DNA of 64,000 nt, taken from positions 13,902,416 through 13,966,415 of the forward strand of contig NC_073746.1 in assembly GCF_029784135.1 (NCBI RefSeq), in the 5' to 3' direction. A program made the translations under genes and the position numbers. This DNA is from Toxorhynchites rutilus septentrionalis (Eukaryota > Arthropoda > Insecta > Diptera > Culicidae). Within the stretch, counting starts at the first letter, position 1, and the number at the start of each line of letters is the position of its first letter. Of the stretch, positions 51,570-63,210 are shown one piece after another. Below the pieces are notes generated by a model. It ran no database searches. It had not been told where the DNA came from and worked only from the letters and a program-made list of their open reading frames with translations.

Positions 51570-53210
51570 CGTTTTATGAACTTTGAAACCACCATGAGCT
51601 GAAAAGTTTCCTTGTCGACAAGATGCAACTTTTTTTTGACATTTTTTCAAATTTACTTTCCAACGAAACATGGGTAGTTATTTTTTTAAATTTTTACATA
51701 TTCTATACAGCTATTTTCAACATGTCAAATCCATTTGTGGTGATTTGATTAGACGTCCCACGGTTTGAACGGCGCCCATCTTTTGAAGCTTTTTATGTGT
51801 CGTTCGTTTAAGATGTCTACAATATTTGTTAGTTACGCCACGTCGGAAGGTAGGTTGGCGGGTATCCAAATAATCCTACATTATCGACAGCCCTATCGCT
51901 GTAAAAGGATGATAAAACAATAGGAAGGTTGAACAATAAACAAATGAAAACAAAGTAACATTGAAGGTGAATAGAAATCTATCCCAAACAATACTTAATC
52001 TATTCTAAAACTAGTGAACGTATGCAAAAAAAAATCTTTAGTTTATGATCTTACGGGCTGTCCACATAACACGTGGACAGAAAAAGCAGGATTTCAGACA
52101 CCTCACTCCCCTCCCCATTTCTTATATCCCTCCCCTTTTGTCCACGTGGACATTTCTATTTTTTTGGAAAAAAATTCAAGAAAATAATTGAATTGTGTTG
52201 GAATTTCATTTCATTTCTATTCTCTATTTTCTGTTTTTTTGAAAAACAATAAAATTTAAGGATTATTTCCGAACCATGACTGAATAATTGACGTAGGATT
52301 ACTTTAAGATATTTGCTGTATGTGGAATTTGAATATTTTCGAACAAGATATGCTGATGTTCAATGAATAAAGATATGATGATGATCAGAAAATGAAGTAG
52401 TCACGGGTCGAGGTTATGTTACTTGTAAAGTTTTATGGGTATGTTTTGCGTTACGTTAGGGAGAGAGGGGGTCCAAAATCCGCACTTTTTAGGGTTATGT
52501 CATTGGTGCACAACGCTATAGTTGCGATTTGTTCTTTATTCTTTGACTTCTTCAACATTACCCCTTTTTGTTTCGCTCTTCAGTTTCTTCCGAGTTCCAT
52601 TATTTTGTCTTCGGCTAGCTTTTTTTTTTGTAAAAAATGCTATAACTGTTTTTAGCAATCCTGCATCCCAAAGTTGTTCAGTCATTTCGTTGTGAGTTTA
52701 CGAAATGGTCTACAGAGAATTGCTTCACACTCGTTTGCGTGAAGCCCCCGTTTTACCAGCATTTCAAGATCGCAAAGTACACTTTCTTTTAACTCACGCT
52801 AGTCAATAATCTAAAAATGCTACAGTAAGTGTATTCGATAGCTTCACCCATTGTAACTCTGCACATTGTAACATGCATTGTAACTCTCAAACAGGCAGCA
52901 CCACGCACATTATCCGCAAGGAATTCAATTACACCATTACTGCCTCGAAAAGTCACGATAACATTGTAATCATGTTGTTCAAGTTATGAAAAGGTTTCGT
53001 AGTGTGATGTAATTTTAGATCGTTCAACACCCAAGTTGTCGCTCAAACTCAAAGTCGTCAATCAGTGGCCATTTTCAAAGCCTTAGCTTCGCTTAGTTGA
53101 TCCGCAGATTCATCATTCCATTGAAATAAGTTTGGAATTGGTATTTGCTATCGTATTAGCAACAATGATACACTCCGCCTCTAGAAAACACTAAACTAGG
53201 CTGGGTAGTG
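51570..53210. other. AT-rich spacer with a repeat end
   Basis: GGGCTGTCCACATAACACGT (52056) and TGTCCACGTGGACAT (52139) flank a short C-rich segment and look like the end of a dispersed element, with GGGAGAGAGGGGGTCC at 52460. No gene is recognisable. Confidence 0.4.
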
Positions 53211-53299
53211 TACCAATGATGTTCCAGTGTAATTTCTTTGGCTGGTCGGAAACGCGCGTCAGTTTTAAAGAAAATCTTATATATATTTTTTTTACCGGT

Positions 53300-53538
53300 T
53301 TTTCCACAATCTTTCGTCAGAAAACTATTATTGTGTTTTTTATACTATCCAAAGAGTCGCAGTTCTTGCGCTTAAAAGAATTGGGCAGTGGTCTGAATAA
53401 GTAATAATCTGAGGGCTCTATATCCGGTGAGCACGGTGAGTGAAATAGCGCATTCCAGCCAAACTCCGAAATTGTTTGCCGGAATGTCGAAGTGACATGA
53501 GGTTGTACGTTACTCTGGTCTAACACGACGCCCCTCAT
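53300..53538 (-). pseudogene. Mariner transposase C-terminal fragment
   Basis: 73 codons: NVQPHVTSTFRQTISEFGWN, then CSPDIEPSDYYLFRPL. This is the third catalytic D region (SPD..PSDY) of a mariner of a different family from the neighbour at 53544. Both ends are missing. Confidence 0.75.
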
Positions 53539-53543
53539 ATATA

Positions 53544-54295
53544 GGGTTGGGGAAAAAGGAATGTCGTATTTCTGATCGAAATTTGAAGCTTTAATATGCG
53601 CCGTTTTGTTCGCAAACTTGTTGCTATTTAGATGGCAATTTCATTATCCCCCCCTTATAAAACCCCCCTCCTTATTTGCAAAAAAACTCAGACAACCAGT
53701 TTTTGCAAGCCTCTTTTGAGGCCAACTTAGTGTCACCCAGTGCGTTTTGCATGGACCGGAAGATATGATAATCACTTAGAGCCAGGTCCGGACTATACGG
53801 TGGGTGCAATAGGACATCCCATTCGAGCTCCCGTAGCTTCTGGCGGGTCATCAAAGATGTGTGAGGCCAAGCGTTGTCCTGGTGGAAAACAACACCATTC
53901 CTATTGATCATTTCTGGCCACTTGTGGTCAATCGCCTGCTTCAAACGGTCAAGCTGCTCACCGTAGAGAACCGAGTTGAGGGTCTGGCCATAGTTCAGCA
54001 GCTCATAGTGGATGATTCCCTTCCAATCCCACCAAACACACAGAAAAACCTTCCTGGCCATCAATCCGGGCTTGGCGATGGTTTGGGCCGGTTCACAGCG
54101 CTTCGACCACGACTTTTTTCGCCTTAGGTTGTCGTACGTGATCCACTTTTCATCACCAGTCACCATCTTCTTCAAAAATGGGTGGAGTTCGTTCCGTTTC
54201 AGTAGTGCATCGCAGGCATTGATTCGGTCTAAAATATTTTTTTGCGTCAACTCGTGTGGCACCCATATATCCAGCTTTTTTGCAGAGGCGACTGT
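53544..54295 (-). mobile_element. 5'-truncated mariner (family with GGGTTGGGGAAAAAGG end)
   Basis: The 3' TIR GGGTTGGGGAAAAAGGAATG starts after TA at 53542-53543. The transposase frame 54262-53672 holds VTGDEKWITYDN (first D), FHQDNAWPH (second D) and YSPDLALSDYHIFRSM (third D, D34D spacing). The N-terminal half, from KKLDIWVPHELTQKN upstream, is absent at 54295. Confidence 0.88.
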
Positions 54296-54299
54296 TCAT

Positions 54300-55160
54300 A
54301 GGACAGGTAGACAATCTCAGAATAAAATGTATATTATTTCACATTTGTAACATGTATGAGGAATTATTGAAGGTATTTTTTTTGTGATTTCCATGTTATC
54401 CTGAATGTCCTTATTATATTTTTTATTTTGGTGGAAACCCACCGTGAAGAATATAATCTGATAATTACATTTGAATACACCCCAACCAACACAGTTTTAA
54501 CGCTACGAAATAAGCAATAATGACTACCGGGTTAAAACCATTCATCTGAACCCGCCGTCATCCAAACACAGGGCAAACAGAGTCAACTACGTATGAATCG
54601 ATCACTACTACTTATGTGCCGCCTTGGGTAAAAATGACGTTTTAGGTTAAATATTTCTGCTGAACAAAACCGATGCAAACGATGGAAAATACACACCACC
54701 ATTCTTCAGTGTTTGTTCGTAGTTGTCATCGTTTCCCTTTCTGTTTCTCTTCCTATTCCTGACGTCATTGAAATTTTAGATGACCACGAGAGTACACAGC
54801 ACCAAACACCCCGAGCGAGCATGATACAAATAAAAGAACGAACCAATTCATTCATGACTTCTGTGGATGTGGTGTTATTCTCCGTTGATGTGTGGTTTTA
54901 ATTCGAGCGTTTTTATCGATTTTGTTCATTCGACAACTTGAACCCGGTACATATAGTACACGTATGTCTGCTTACGTAGTGCGCAAACATTGGTTATTCA
55001 CTGGATGCAGTCACTGTCGCGCACACGTATTGAACTTGGTTTTGCTTCACTCGTGCACAAACAACAAGAAAACGTCAATGTTTTTCAATACGATCTCATA
55101 TCTTGCGGCATTTTTCTCGCAGTCGTCAAAACGCAGCAAGACATTGAAGCAATTTATGGA
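54300..55160. other. Unassigned spacer
   Basis: No convincing gene. Overlapping frames at 54713-55199 have no recognised domain. Confidence 0.35.
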
Positions 55161-55569
55161 GACCAAAATATGGTAATGCTTCGAAATCCGGACGCTTAAG
55201 CGCTTACGTATAAAACTTCAACTACTAAACAATATTGACATATCACAGCATGAAAAATTAGCGTTCCTATACAATTAGAAGGCCTTCATCTAAGTTATGA
55301 ATCACAGAATTCTACAAAATCATGTTATATTTGTTCAAAATTTGAAATTTCTTTCATCGTATCGTGATTTTAAATCCGGACACTTTTTTAATCATGCTTT
55401 GAAATCCGGACACTTTTGCTTTTAAATCCGAACACTTGTTTTCTTTGCAATTCTTTGAGAGAAATCATTTATTAATTCTTATAGAACTTATTAACTGGTG
55501 CGTTCTAAGTAGCGGGACTAAATGGAAATACGTTTGGAATAATTTTTTTTTATTAATTCAATTATTTAT

Positions 55570-56045
55570 TGTATTTTTACAAGACGACCACTACAAGATG
55601 GCCCCATATATATATTTTTTCAAAATCCTATCAATATGGGTATCAAATGAAAGGGCTTGATTAGTAGAATACAGTAATTTATGAAAAATGTAAATCCAAG
55701 ATGGCGGACGCTACAAATTGTGGATTACATATTTTCTCTAAACCGCATCAATATGGGTATTAAATGAAAAGGATTGACTAGTAGACAGTTATTTATGACA
55801 AATGAAAATCCAAAATGGCTGCCACTACAAGATGGCGTCCAATTTTTTTCAAAACTCCATCAATAAGGGTATCAAATGAATGGGCTTGACAAGTAGAATA
55901 CAGTCATTGAAGAAAATATAAATCCAAGATGGCGGCCATTACAAAATGGTGGATTACATATTTTCTCAAAACCCCATCAATATTAGTATCAAATGAAAGA
56001 GATCGAATAGTAGAACACGGTTATTTATGAAAAATGCAAATCCAA
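55570..56045 (+). repeat. Forward satellite arm (~115 bp x 4)
   Basis: TCAATATGGGTATCAAATGA occurs at about 55631, 55748, 55860 and 55977, each with AATCCAAGATGGCGGCC and TGGATTACATATTTTCTC. Spacings 112-117 bp. Confidence 0.88.
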
Positions 56046-56429
56046 AATTCTAAAGAAATTGTTAAACGGGTTTATTGTAGAGATATATACTAATGATACA
56101 GATAATGTACTAAGAACTAAAAAAATAAATAAGTAAAAAACACTTTTTAAGTTCAACGGTTTCATTGTAATTAAACATAATAATGATACAGATGACGTAC
56201 TAAAAGCTAGAAAATAATAAGGCAAGTAGCAGTTTGTAGTTACCACACCCCTTTCTTCATTAATCTAGGGCATTGAGGAGACTTAAATAAAATCGAGGGA
56301 CATGTAATGAAACATCTAACAATAGAAAATGGAAATCTGACGTGGCTCATTTTGAATTTGTGTTCAAATAGTCAACCCCTTCATTTGATACACATATTGA
56401 CGCAGTTTTGAAAAAAAAAATTTTTTTTC

Positions 56430-56930
56430 AAACATTTTGTGGTGGTGGCCATTTTGGAATTGAACAACTGTATTCTACTAGTCAATCTCTTTCGTTTGAT
56501 ACCCATATTGATGGGGTTCTGAGAAAATATGTTATCCACCATTTTGTTGCGGCCGCCATCTTGGATTTACATTTTTCCTCAATAATTATATTCTAATTAT
56601 CAAGCCGTTTCATTTGATACCCATATTGATGGGGTTCTGAGGGAATATGTAATACAACATTTTGTAGCGACCGCCATCTTGAATCTACATTTTTCATCAA
56701 TGCTTGTATTTTGCTAATCAAGCTCTTTCATTTGACACACATATTGCTGGGGTTCTGAGAAAATATGTAATCCACCATTTTGTAGCGACCGCAATCTTGG
56801 ATCTACATTTTTAATAAATAACTGTGTTCTACTAGTGAAGCCCTTTCGATTGATACCCATATTGATGGGGTTTAGAGAAAATATGAAATCCGCCATTTTG
56901 TAGCGGCCACCATTTTGGATTTTTTACGCA
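56430..56930 (-). repeat. Reverse satellite arm (~117 bp x 4-5)
   Basis: GATACCCATATTGATGGGGT at about 56498, 56617, 56735 and 56852, each with GCCGCCATCTTGGATTTAC. It is the reverse complement of the array at 55570-56045. Confidence 0.88.
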
Positions 56931-57659
56931 CCTTTGTAATGACTGCAAAGATAAAAATGTGTTCAAGATTTCAGATCAAACGGTCAACAGGAAGAGGGTT
57001 GAAAATCTATGAATGTGGGACAGCGCGACAGACAAAGTTACAAAGTTACCCACGTAAATACAAACGGGTCATATAATCGACCCCGTGCTGTATACCGAAG
57101 AGTTTTGGGGTTTTCCGGGTCGAAAATCTTTGCTCCACACTCCATACTCCATACCAGGTCTTCTAACATACCCTTATGCAACTCCTTCAATGAGAAATTT
57201 AATCGTCAACTTTTGACCGTCCGGATTCAAAAGCATTTTCTGATTGTGCTTTTTATTCCGGACATGGGTTTGTGAAATTCATATTGATTTTGGATTTTTT
57301 ACATTTTTTGTTAACAGCTAGGTACCATGTTTGACACTAAACTAAATTGATACAATAGTATCTATCAGTCACATTAATTCAACATGCAAAAAATGTCAGA
57401 GTTTAGGCATGATATTGGATGTAATGAAAAAGTGTCCGGATAAAAAAGCGTCCGGATTCAGAAGCATCACTGTACCAAATGTTTGCAAAAATAGATGATT
57501 TGAACTATGCACCTATCAATGAATGTTTGGGTGCTTGGCGACAGTGTCTTTGATGCTGTAACTTTTACTACATCCAAAGGTCCTCACGCATTCATGCTTG
57601 AGTTCAACATTGTATACTTGCTAAAACTTTTTTCGAATATTTTTGCACATACGGATGTT

Positions 57660-58320
57660 CTTTTTTAAATTTTGCAAAAAAAAAGGAATTAGACGTAGTA
57701 GAATATATGCGTATCGTTAAGGCTTGCCTTGATTCAATAAAGGAGCTCAATGCAGATCATCATTCCGAAAGTACGCTCAAAGATGCAATTGATGTATCTG
57801 GCGAAACTATGATTGACAGTAACGTCATCAATTGTCGTCGTTTATATGAATCGATTACAGACAAAATTATTGACGAAACGACGAAACGGTTTAAGGAACT
57901 AGATGAATACAAACTCGTCGCTTTGTTGAATCACAAAAATTTTGCAAACTTCGATGTCGCATTATCTACTGGGAATTTTAAAATGTTTATTTCATACCAC
58001 TCGAAATTCGATGAAGCGAAGCTTTGTAATAAGCTGACGGTTCTTTTTAAATTATAGGCATTATTTCGATTATCGTTGGACAAAACCTGCATCAAACCAT
58101 CTCCAGAACGGCTGGCCAGAATTATACTGACATTGCTTAATACAACGGCATCCATTGAAAGAACTTTTTTTGTTGTTCGACGGATCAAGAATTATTTGCG
58201 GTCGAGATCTGACCAGAAACGGTTATTCGGAACTATGATGATGACTGTGGGAAAAGATTACCTTTATGACACAAGGCAGATGTCTTTATTTTATGAGGAA
58301 TTCATTGATTAGTTTGCGCT
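57660..58320 (+). pseudogene. hAT-type transposase C-terminal fragment
   Basis: 57707-58057 (KACLDSIKELNADHHSESTL) runs into a second frame to 58312 with TTASIERTFFVVRRIKNYLR and a conserved RLFGTMMMTV tail, the hAT dimerisation region (T-x-S-x-E-R-x-F...L-R-x-I-K-x-Y-L-R). A frameshift joins them near 58057. The upstream catalytic part is missing. Confidence 0.75.
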
Positions 58321-58594
58321 CATAGTTGACCGTAGGATTCTTATTGTTATGTGGTGGATAGGGACCGCATGCAAAAAAATTCCATAAGATAAAAACCCAA
58401 ATCCTAATGATTCCATTCATGATCAACATTCGATTTTCTTTTTTCACTTTCATAAGCGGCCTACTCACTTGCGCAGATCATAAAATCAACTCTTTGCTCC
58501 TGTCAATAAGCTCCTACTGACACCTTAAAACAAACATAACAAAACATGGGAATGGGAATTAACTGACACAGTCCCTATGTAGAGCGATAAAATA

Positions 58595-59125
58595 TTAGGC
58601 TGTCAAAAAAGTCCTGCGGTATTTCCGCGAGGTGTCGTTGTAAGCGCGTAGTTCTAGTTGTATTCATTGTATCGAGTCATACTGTAGCTTGTTGGAAAGG
58701 TATTTTTGCGGTATCTGTGCTACAAGTGTCGTTTTGACAGTGTTGTGATTGTCCTTTTCAGTCTCAAGTTATAGCGCGTCAAAGATGGAGTCCACCAAGC
58801 AAGAAATTCGCCATATTTTACGTTTTTACTACCTGCGAGGTAAAACTGCAACGAAGGCTGCCGAAAAAATTCGTGTAGTTTATGGACCCGACACTGTAAC
58901 GATTCGCACAGCACAGCGTTGGTTTGATCGATGTCGTTCTGGTGTAGTGGCTGTCGAAGATTCACCCCGTACTGGTAAGCCAATCGTAGTGGAAACCGAT
59001 AAAATCATTGAAATCATCCAAGTAGGCTGGCATGTGAGCACTCGCTCGATTGACCAGGAACTGGGTATAGACCATAAAACCGTTCGGAACCATTTGCAGA
59101 AGATTGGATTCCAAAAAAACAGAGG
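58595..59125 (+). mobile_element. 3'-truncated mariner (family with TTAGGCTGTCAAAAAA end)
   Basis: The 5' TIR TTAGGCTGTCAAAAAAGTCC follows TA at 58593-58594. The transposase starts MESTKQEIRHILRFYYLRGK at 58785 and has both DNA-binding helices (RTAQRWFDRCRSG; SIDQELGIDHKTVRNHLQKI). It stops after GFQKN at about 59120. No catalytic domain follows. Confidence 0.88.
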
Positions 59126-59346
59126 CGATGCGTGACCAACTGAGCTACCTGTTCAATTTCATTTGCAACATTAAAACAACAGTATTGCGATGACAGATTT
59201 TAACATTTTTATTTCTCAACATTTATATATACAGTAAAACCAGTTTTTGTGCGGTTTTTATGCGTTATTTTTTGTGCGACTTTTTTTTCTGCGCTATTTG
59301 AAAGAAAATGAAGTAATCGCTCATTTGTTTCTATCTTTGATATGTA

Positions 59347-60613
59347 TTAGGCTGTCAAAAAACTCCTGCGGTATTTTTTTTTGAATTTTCATTTGTTCAT
59401 AAAATTAGTTACAATCATCTGTTTTAAGTCAAATATGCGCCGTTTTGTTCGATGACCTGTTCCCAACGAGATGCCAACTTCATAATACCCCTGTTATAGA
59501 AGCTCGCTTCCTTATTGGCAAAAAACTCGGATAGCCAATTTTCACAGGCCTCTTTTGTGGCTAACTTCTGACTATCTAGCTCGTTCGCCATGGACAAATA
59601 CAGGTGGTAGTCACTTGGTGCAAGGTCCGGACTATACGGCGGATGCAAAAGAACCTCGCATCCGAGCTCCCGGAGTTTCTGACGCGTCACCAAAGAAGTG
59701 TGTGGCCGGCGTTGTCCTGATGGAAGACAATGCGGCCTCTGTTTACAAAAGATGGCCTCTTCTTCATTAGTGCTACCTTCAAGCGGTCCAGTTGTTGGCA
59801 GTACAGGTCCGAATTGAGCGTTTGGCCATAGGGAAGCAGCTCATAATAGATTATTCCTTGACAATCCCACCAAACACACAGCAGAACCTTCCTGGCCGTT
59901 AATGAGGGCTTGGCCACCGTCTGAGTCGCTTCAGCGGGCTTCGACCACGACCGTTTGCGCTTCACGTTGTCGTAAGTGACCCACTTTTCATCGCCAGTCA
60001 CCATCCGCTTCAGAAACGGGTCGTTTTTGTTGCGATTCAGCAGCGATTCACATGCGTCGATACGGTCAAAGATGTTTTTTTTGCGTCAACGTGTGTCGGC
60101 AGTTTCTTTGTGAATCCAAGCTTCTTCAAATGGTTAATAACGGTTTGATGACTTATCCCCAGCTTTTGGCCGATGCTACGGCTGCTACTATGCCGGTCTT
60201 TCTCGGCTAATTCAGCGATTTTGTCGTAATTTTCGACGACAGGCCTTCCTGAGCGTGGCGCATCTTTGACGACCTCTACACCAGAACGAAAACGTTGAAA
60301 CCATCGTTGTGCGGTGGAAATGGAAATTTTATTGGCAGCTTGAGATGCATTTTTGCCTTTGTCATAGTAGTACTGTAAAATATGTCGGATTTTCTCTTTA
60401 TTTTGCTCCATATTTGCGACACTATAACTCACGAACGACTTAACCAAACAAAACACTGTCAAGGACTATATTATAGCGACTATATTATATATAGTCACAG
60501 ATTGTCGTCTTTAAATAGCCGTATAGTATGACCCGATGCGATAAGTACAACACAAGATATGTTTAAGTGTTGCCATATATTGACGATATACGACATTTCT
60601 TTTTCCCCAACCC
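59347..60613 (-). mobile_element. Mariner with two different termini
   Basis: The 3' end (59347) is TTAGGCTGTCAAAAAACTCC after TA, like the element at 58595. The 5' end (60613) reads, on the minus strand, GGGTTGGGGAAAAAGAAATG, like the element at 53544. The base pair after the 5' end is not TA. Between them the transposase is full length but frameshifted. Confidence 0.85.
59424..60462 (-). pseudogene. Mariner transposase, frameshifted
   Basis: From MEQNKEKIRHILQYYYDKGK (60411): helix-turn-helix STAQRWFQRFRSG and SIGQKLGISHQTVINHLKK; a frameshift and small deletion near 60085; VTGDEKWVTYDNVKRKRSWS (first D), VFHQDNAGHT (second D, followed by a frameshift at about 59693); then HPPYSPDLAPSDYHLYLSM (third D) and the C-terminus MKLASRWEQVIEQNGAYLT. 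All three catalytic D residues can be read. Confidence 0.88.
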
Positions 60614-60619
60614 AATATG

Positions 60620-61125
60620 ACCAAATCACTGAGAATTGTTCCAAAAAAAAGACGGGTGGGTAATGTCGGGGACATAACCGGAGTGGCGTAGGACTATACA
60701 AAGGATTTTGCTAAATATATATTTAAAATATATTGTTTTATTTCCTTCTCCTACGTGAATACCGACCTATCTACCTGAAAAATGGATTAGTTTACTGTTT
60801 ACTCTTTATGAACATGTTCTGAAAAGAACCTTTTGTGTTGTGTTTTTGCTTTTTTTTACCAACTTTCTCAATTTTTTCTCACTATCTCATAGTTGATTCT
60901 TGATTTTTTTCTGAAGGCTTTGTACTTATTAAATGTTCAACGCCGGGCATCTTTCGGCGTATGCACATATCGTACAATCAAAATGATGGCTGTGATAGGG
61001 AATGCATAGGTGGTCATCAGCTCATTCACTATCATATATTTCACTATTCAGCACATTACCGTACCTTAAACTGTGGCTTCGTAGACGAATGAATTGTAAG
61101 ATTTGTATCTCCGCAAACAAAGTAA
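60620..61125. other. AT-rich spacer, no gene seen
   Basis: No open frame or repeat that I can name. Confidence 0.35.
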
Positions 61126-61267
61126 ATACGAGGGTCACTATTTATATTTCGGGAATAGGAACAAAAACAAATAGTTAAGCTGCGAATATATTTTTATTGT
61201 TTTTCAAAGTACTCTCCACGATGATCGATACACTTTTGCATGCGCTTAAACCAATCTTATCTTCTTT

Positions 61268-61311
61268 GTTTTTAAGAGGCTTTAAACTTTGCAGTTCATT
61301 CGCCTCTAAGA
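61268..61311. repeat. SINE-tail hairpin module in the mariner deletion
   Basis: TTAAGAGGCTTTAAACTTTG and CAGTTCATTCGCCTCTAAG, the reverse complement of the module at 14568 and 31128. Its ends AGAGGC/GCCTCT are complementary. Confidence 0.7.
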
Positions 61312-61724
61312 TTAGCAATTCGCCAATTTTCAAAGCATTGATTCCAATCGACACGAGCCTTTTTTTTAGCGATTGTTAAATTATGTGGGATCCAACGTGA
61401 ACATAATTTTCGCACAACTAAGTGTTCATGTAAAATCGCATATATGCTGGTGGAACTAATGCTTAGGGATGCCTCAATCTCACAATAGGTTACATGACGA
61501 TCTTGCTTAATCATTTCGTGCACAGCATCGATGTTTTCTGGCAGTACAGTCGATTTTGGACGACCTTCACGAAACTCGTCGGACAGCGAACTACGACCAC
61601 GATTGAATTCACTATACCAGCGATACACAGTGGTTTTTGATGGAGCTTCATCGCCAAAAGTCAAATTAAGTTGATTGACGCACTCTTGTTGTGATAATCC
61701 ACGTCGAAAGTCGTAAAAAATCAT
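61296..61724 (-). pseudogene. Mariner transposase N-terminal part
   Basis: 142 codons: MIFYDFRRGLSQQECVNQLN, SKTTVYRWYSEFNRGRSSLS, GRPKSTVLPENIDAVHEMIK and a second helix-turn-helix (YCEIEASLSISSTSIYAILH), ending WNQCFENWR just before the first catalytic D would occur. The last residues come from the SINE-tail module. Confidence 0.85.
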
Positions 61725-61934
61725 CGCACAAAAATGTTCACGATTCAGTTCAATTTTTTTGCCGAGACCAAACTTTCAACTAAATATAAAATGAACAAAT
61801 AGCGTCCGTATGACAAAATGTTGTGAGTACGTATATCGTCAAAAATGTCAAACTTTACGATGGAACCGTCAGATGGACTCACATGACATCAGTGTTGCCA
61901 ATTCCCGAAATATAAATAGTGACCCTCGTAAAAA

Positions 61935-62335
61935 TGAAAAAGAACTGAGGTTTTGGAGACGAACTCTACGATCTGTCGAGAATTAAACGAGCTATAAGCG
62001 TTCTGAAAAATCAACAGTAAATTAACACAGGATTAAAGTCCTTTAAAATAAGAACAGAGCAGCAGGAAATACATAGCTCATCATGTTGCTCCTTAGTTAT
62101 GTTTCTATACAATGCAGATGTAACGTCAGTCAATTTTCAACATCAGTTATCAACCAAAGAAAGCAGTTCTTGCTATTGAGAAAATTCGTTATTGCAATCC
62201 TGCATACAATGTGTTGTAATTTGAAGCCACTTTTAATTTGGAAACCATGCATCGGTTTGTGAAAACTGAATGATCAATCAGTTTATATTATATGTCATAT
62301 TATGTCACTTTAGAATGCTTTGGTATTGTGAAAAC
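61935..62335. other. Spacer without recognised features
   Basis: No gene or clear repeat. GGAAACCATGCATCGG and GTGAAAACTGAATGATCAAT (62240-62275) resemble 63068-63100, so it may belong to the same duplicated unit as the H2A pseudogenes. Confidence 0.4.
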
Positions 62336-62337
62336 TT

Positions 62338-62640
62338 TTAATAAGTCTTCTTTGAAAGGTTTAATGGCCCTGAAAAGCGCCGTGTTTTACGGTGGCTGGT
62401 TTTGCCACCAAAGCAGTCTGTATAAACAATTTTTTTCCTTCTCCTACCTGCTGCCGTTTTGCGATTAAATTTGCCACTCGCTGAAACTAGTTGTTGCCAC
62501 CGAACCGAATGTGCTCTGTTCTGTAGACGGGTTTTCTTATTGTCGTGAGCAGCTTTGCAAGCCAACTCGAGCACTCCGGCGGCCGAAATTCTATAACCGA
62601 TATTAGGTATATTGTGATGTGAAACGATGCCATACAACCA
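62338..62640 (-). pseudogene. Histone H2A pseudogene copy 1 (5' truncated) with 3' stem-loop
   Basis: Minus strand: YRISAAGVLELACKAAHDNK and KTR match the H2A helix AAEVLELAGNAARDNKKTR. Downstream the H2A C-terminus is lost, and a 3'-UTR-like part follows. At 62366-62381 (minus strand) GGCGCTTTTCAGGGCC is a nearly perfect histone mRNA stem-loop, followed by ACCTTTCAAAGAAGAC, like the purine-rich histone downstream element. Confidence 0.8.
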
Positions 62641-62659
62641 CACTGATTTACGTTTTTAA

Positions 62660-63205
62660 AAAGAATGATATATTTTTCAGCGGATCAGCGCGTTTTGTAC
62701 GTTAATCTAAAGAGTTTATTGTTCTGTTATTATTCGATATCCCCATCTTGTTCGGCTAAACCTTCCTGTTTAGCGATTGCGTTTGCCACTCGCCACATAT
62801 TTCACAGTTGGAACATTTCTTCCCATCCAGCGACATGTTGTACAGTAAATTACATTTAATGCGACGTGCCGAAGCACCGCTCAGTGTCGCATTGGAGGCG
62901 ATTTTAACCTGTAATTGAATTTTGCATTTGCGATGACAGTGGTACAGTGTCGACTTTCAATGTGGGGTCATAATTTGGACCCTGCACTCTATGTTTACAA
63001 AAATGTCCAACTAAATATGTCGCATTACATGACCGTCCAATTGGCTAAATGTCGAATAAGTTTTCAATCTGGAAACAATTTAAGAATTGGTGAAAATTGA
63101 ATAATCGGAAAAGTCCCCAACCATCAATAAGCTCAGAACAACTGCCAAATTCTCATACTCATCATATCCTGAAAAACAGGATTATGAAAAAATCAATTTG
63201 TGTTT
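62660..63205. repeat. Spacer between H2A pseudogenes, probably repeated
   Basis: Contains CCTGTTTAGCGATTGCGTTT and GCCACTCGCC, similar to 62450-62480, so it may include a third, very decayed copy. I find no open gene. Confidence 0.4.
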
Positions 63206-63210
63206 TATTA

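Larger units (their letters stand above)
55168..57472. mobile_element. 2.3 kb palindromic TIR element with inverted satellite arms
   Basis: Ends GGTAATGCTTCGAAATCCGG (left) and CCGGATTCAGAAGCATCACT (right) are TIRs; TA follows the right end and is present near the left. Subterminal GAAATCCGGACAC-type motifs repeat at 55370-55440 and 57220-57260, 57430-57460. Inside, an array of ~117 bp units runs forward (55570-56045) and the same array runs reversed (56430-56930), separated by ~380 bp. No transposase, so it is non-autonomous. Confidence 0.75.
61129..61928 (-). mobile_element. Internally deleted mariner with perfect TIRs
   Basis: CGAGGGTCACTATTTATATT at both ends, inverted and identical for about 27 bases, with TA at 61127-61128 and 61929-61930. 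800 bp. It encodes the N-terminal third of a transposase (61724-61296). The catalytic domain is gone, and a SINE-tail module (61268-61311) lies where it would follow. Confidence 0.92.

Noticed and set aside
54713..55199. Overlapping frames of 62-94 codons as a possible small gene
   Set aside because: No domain, no start context and frames overlap one another; more likely chance.
55570..56930. CRISPR-like regular repeats
   Set aside because: Repeat units are ~117 bp with no unique spacers, occur in two orientations and sit in a eukaryotic TE.
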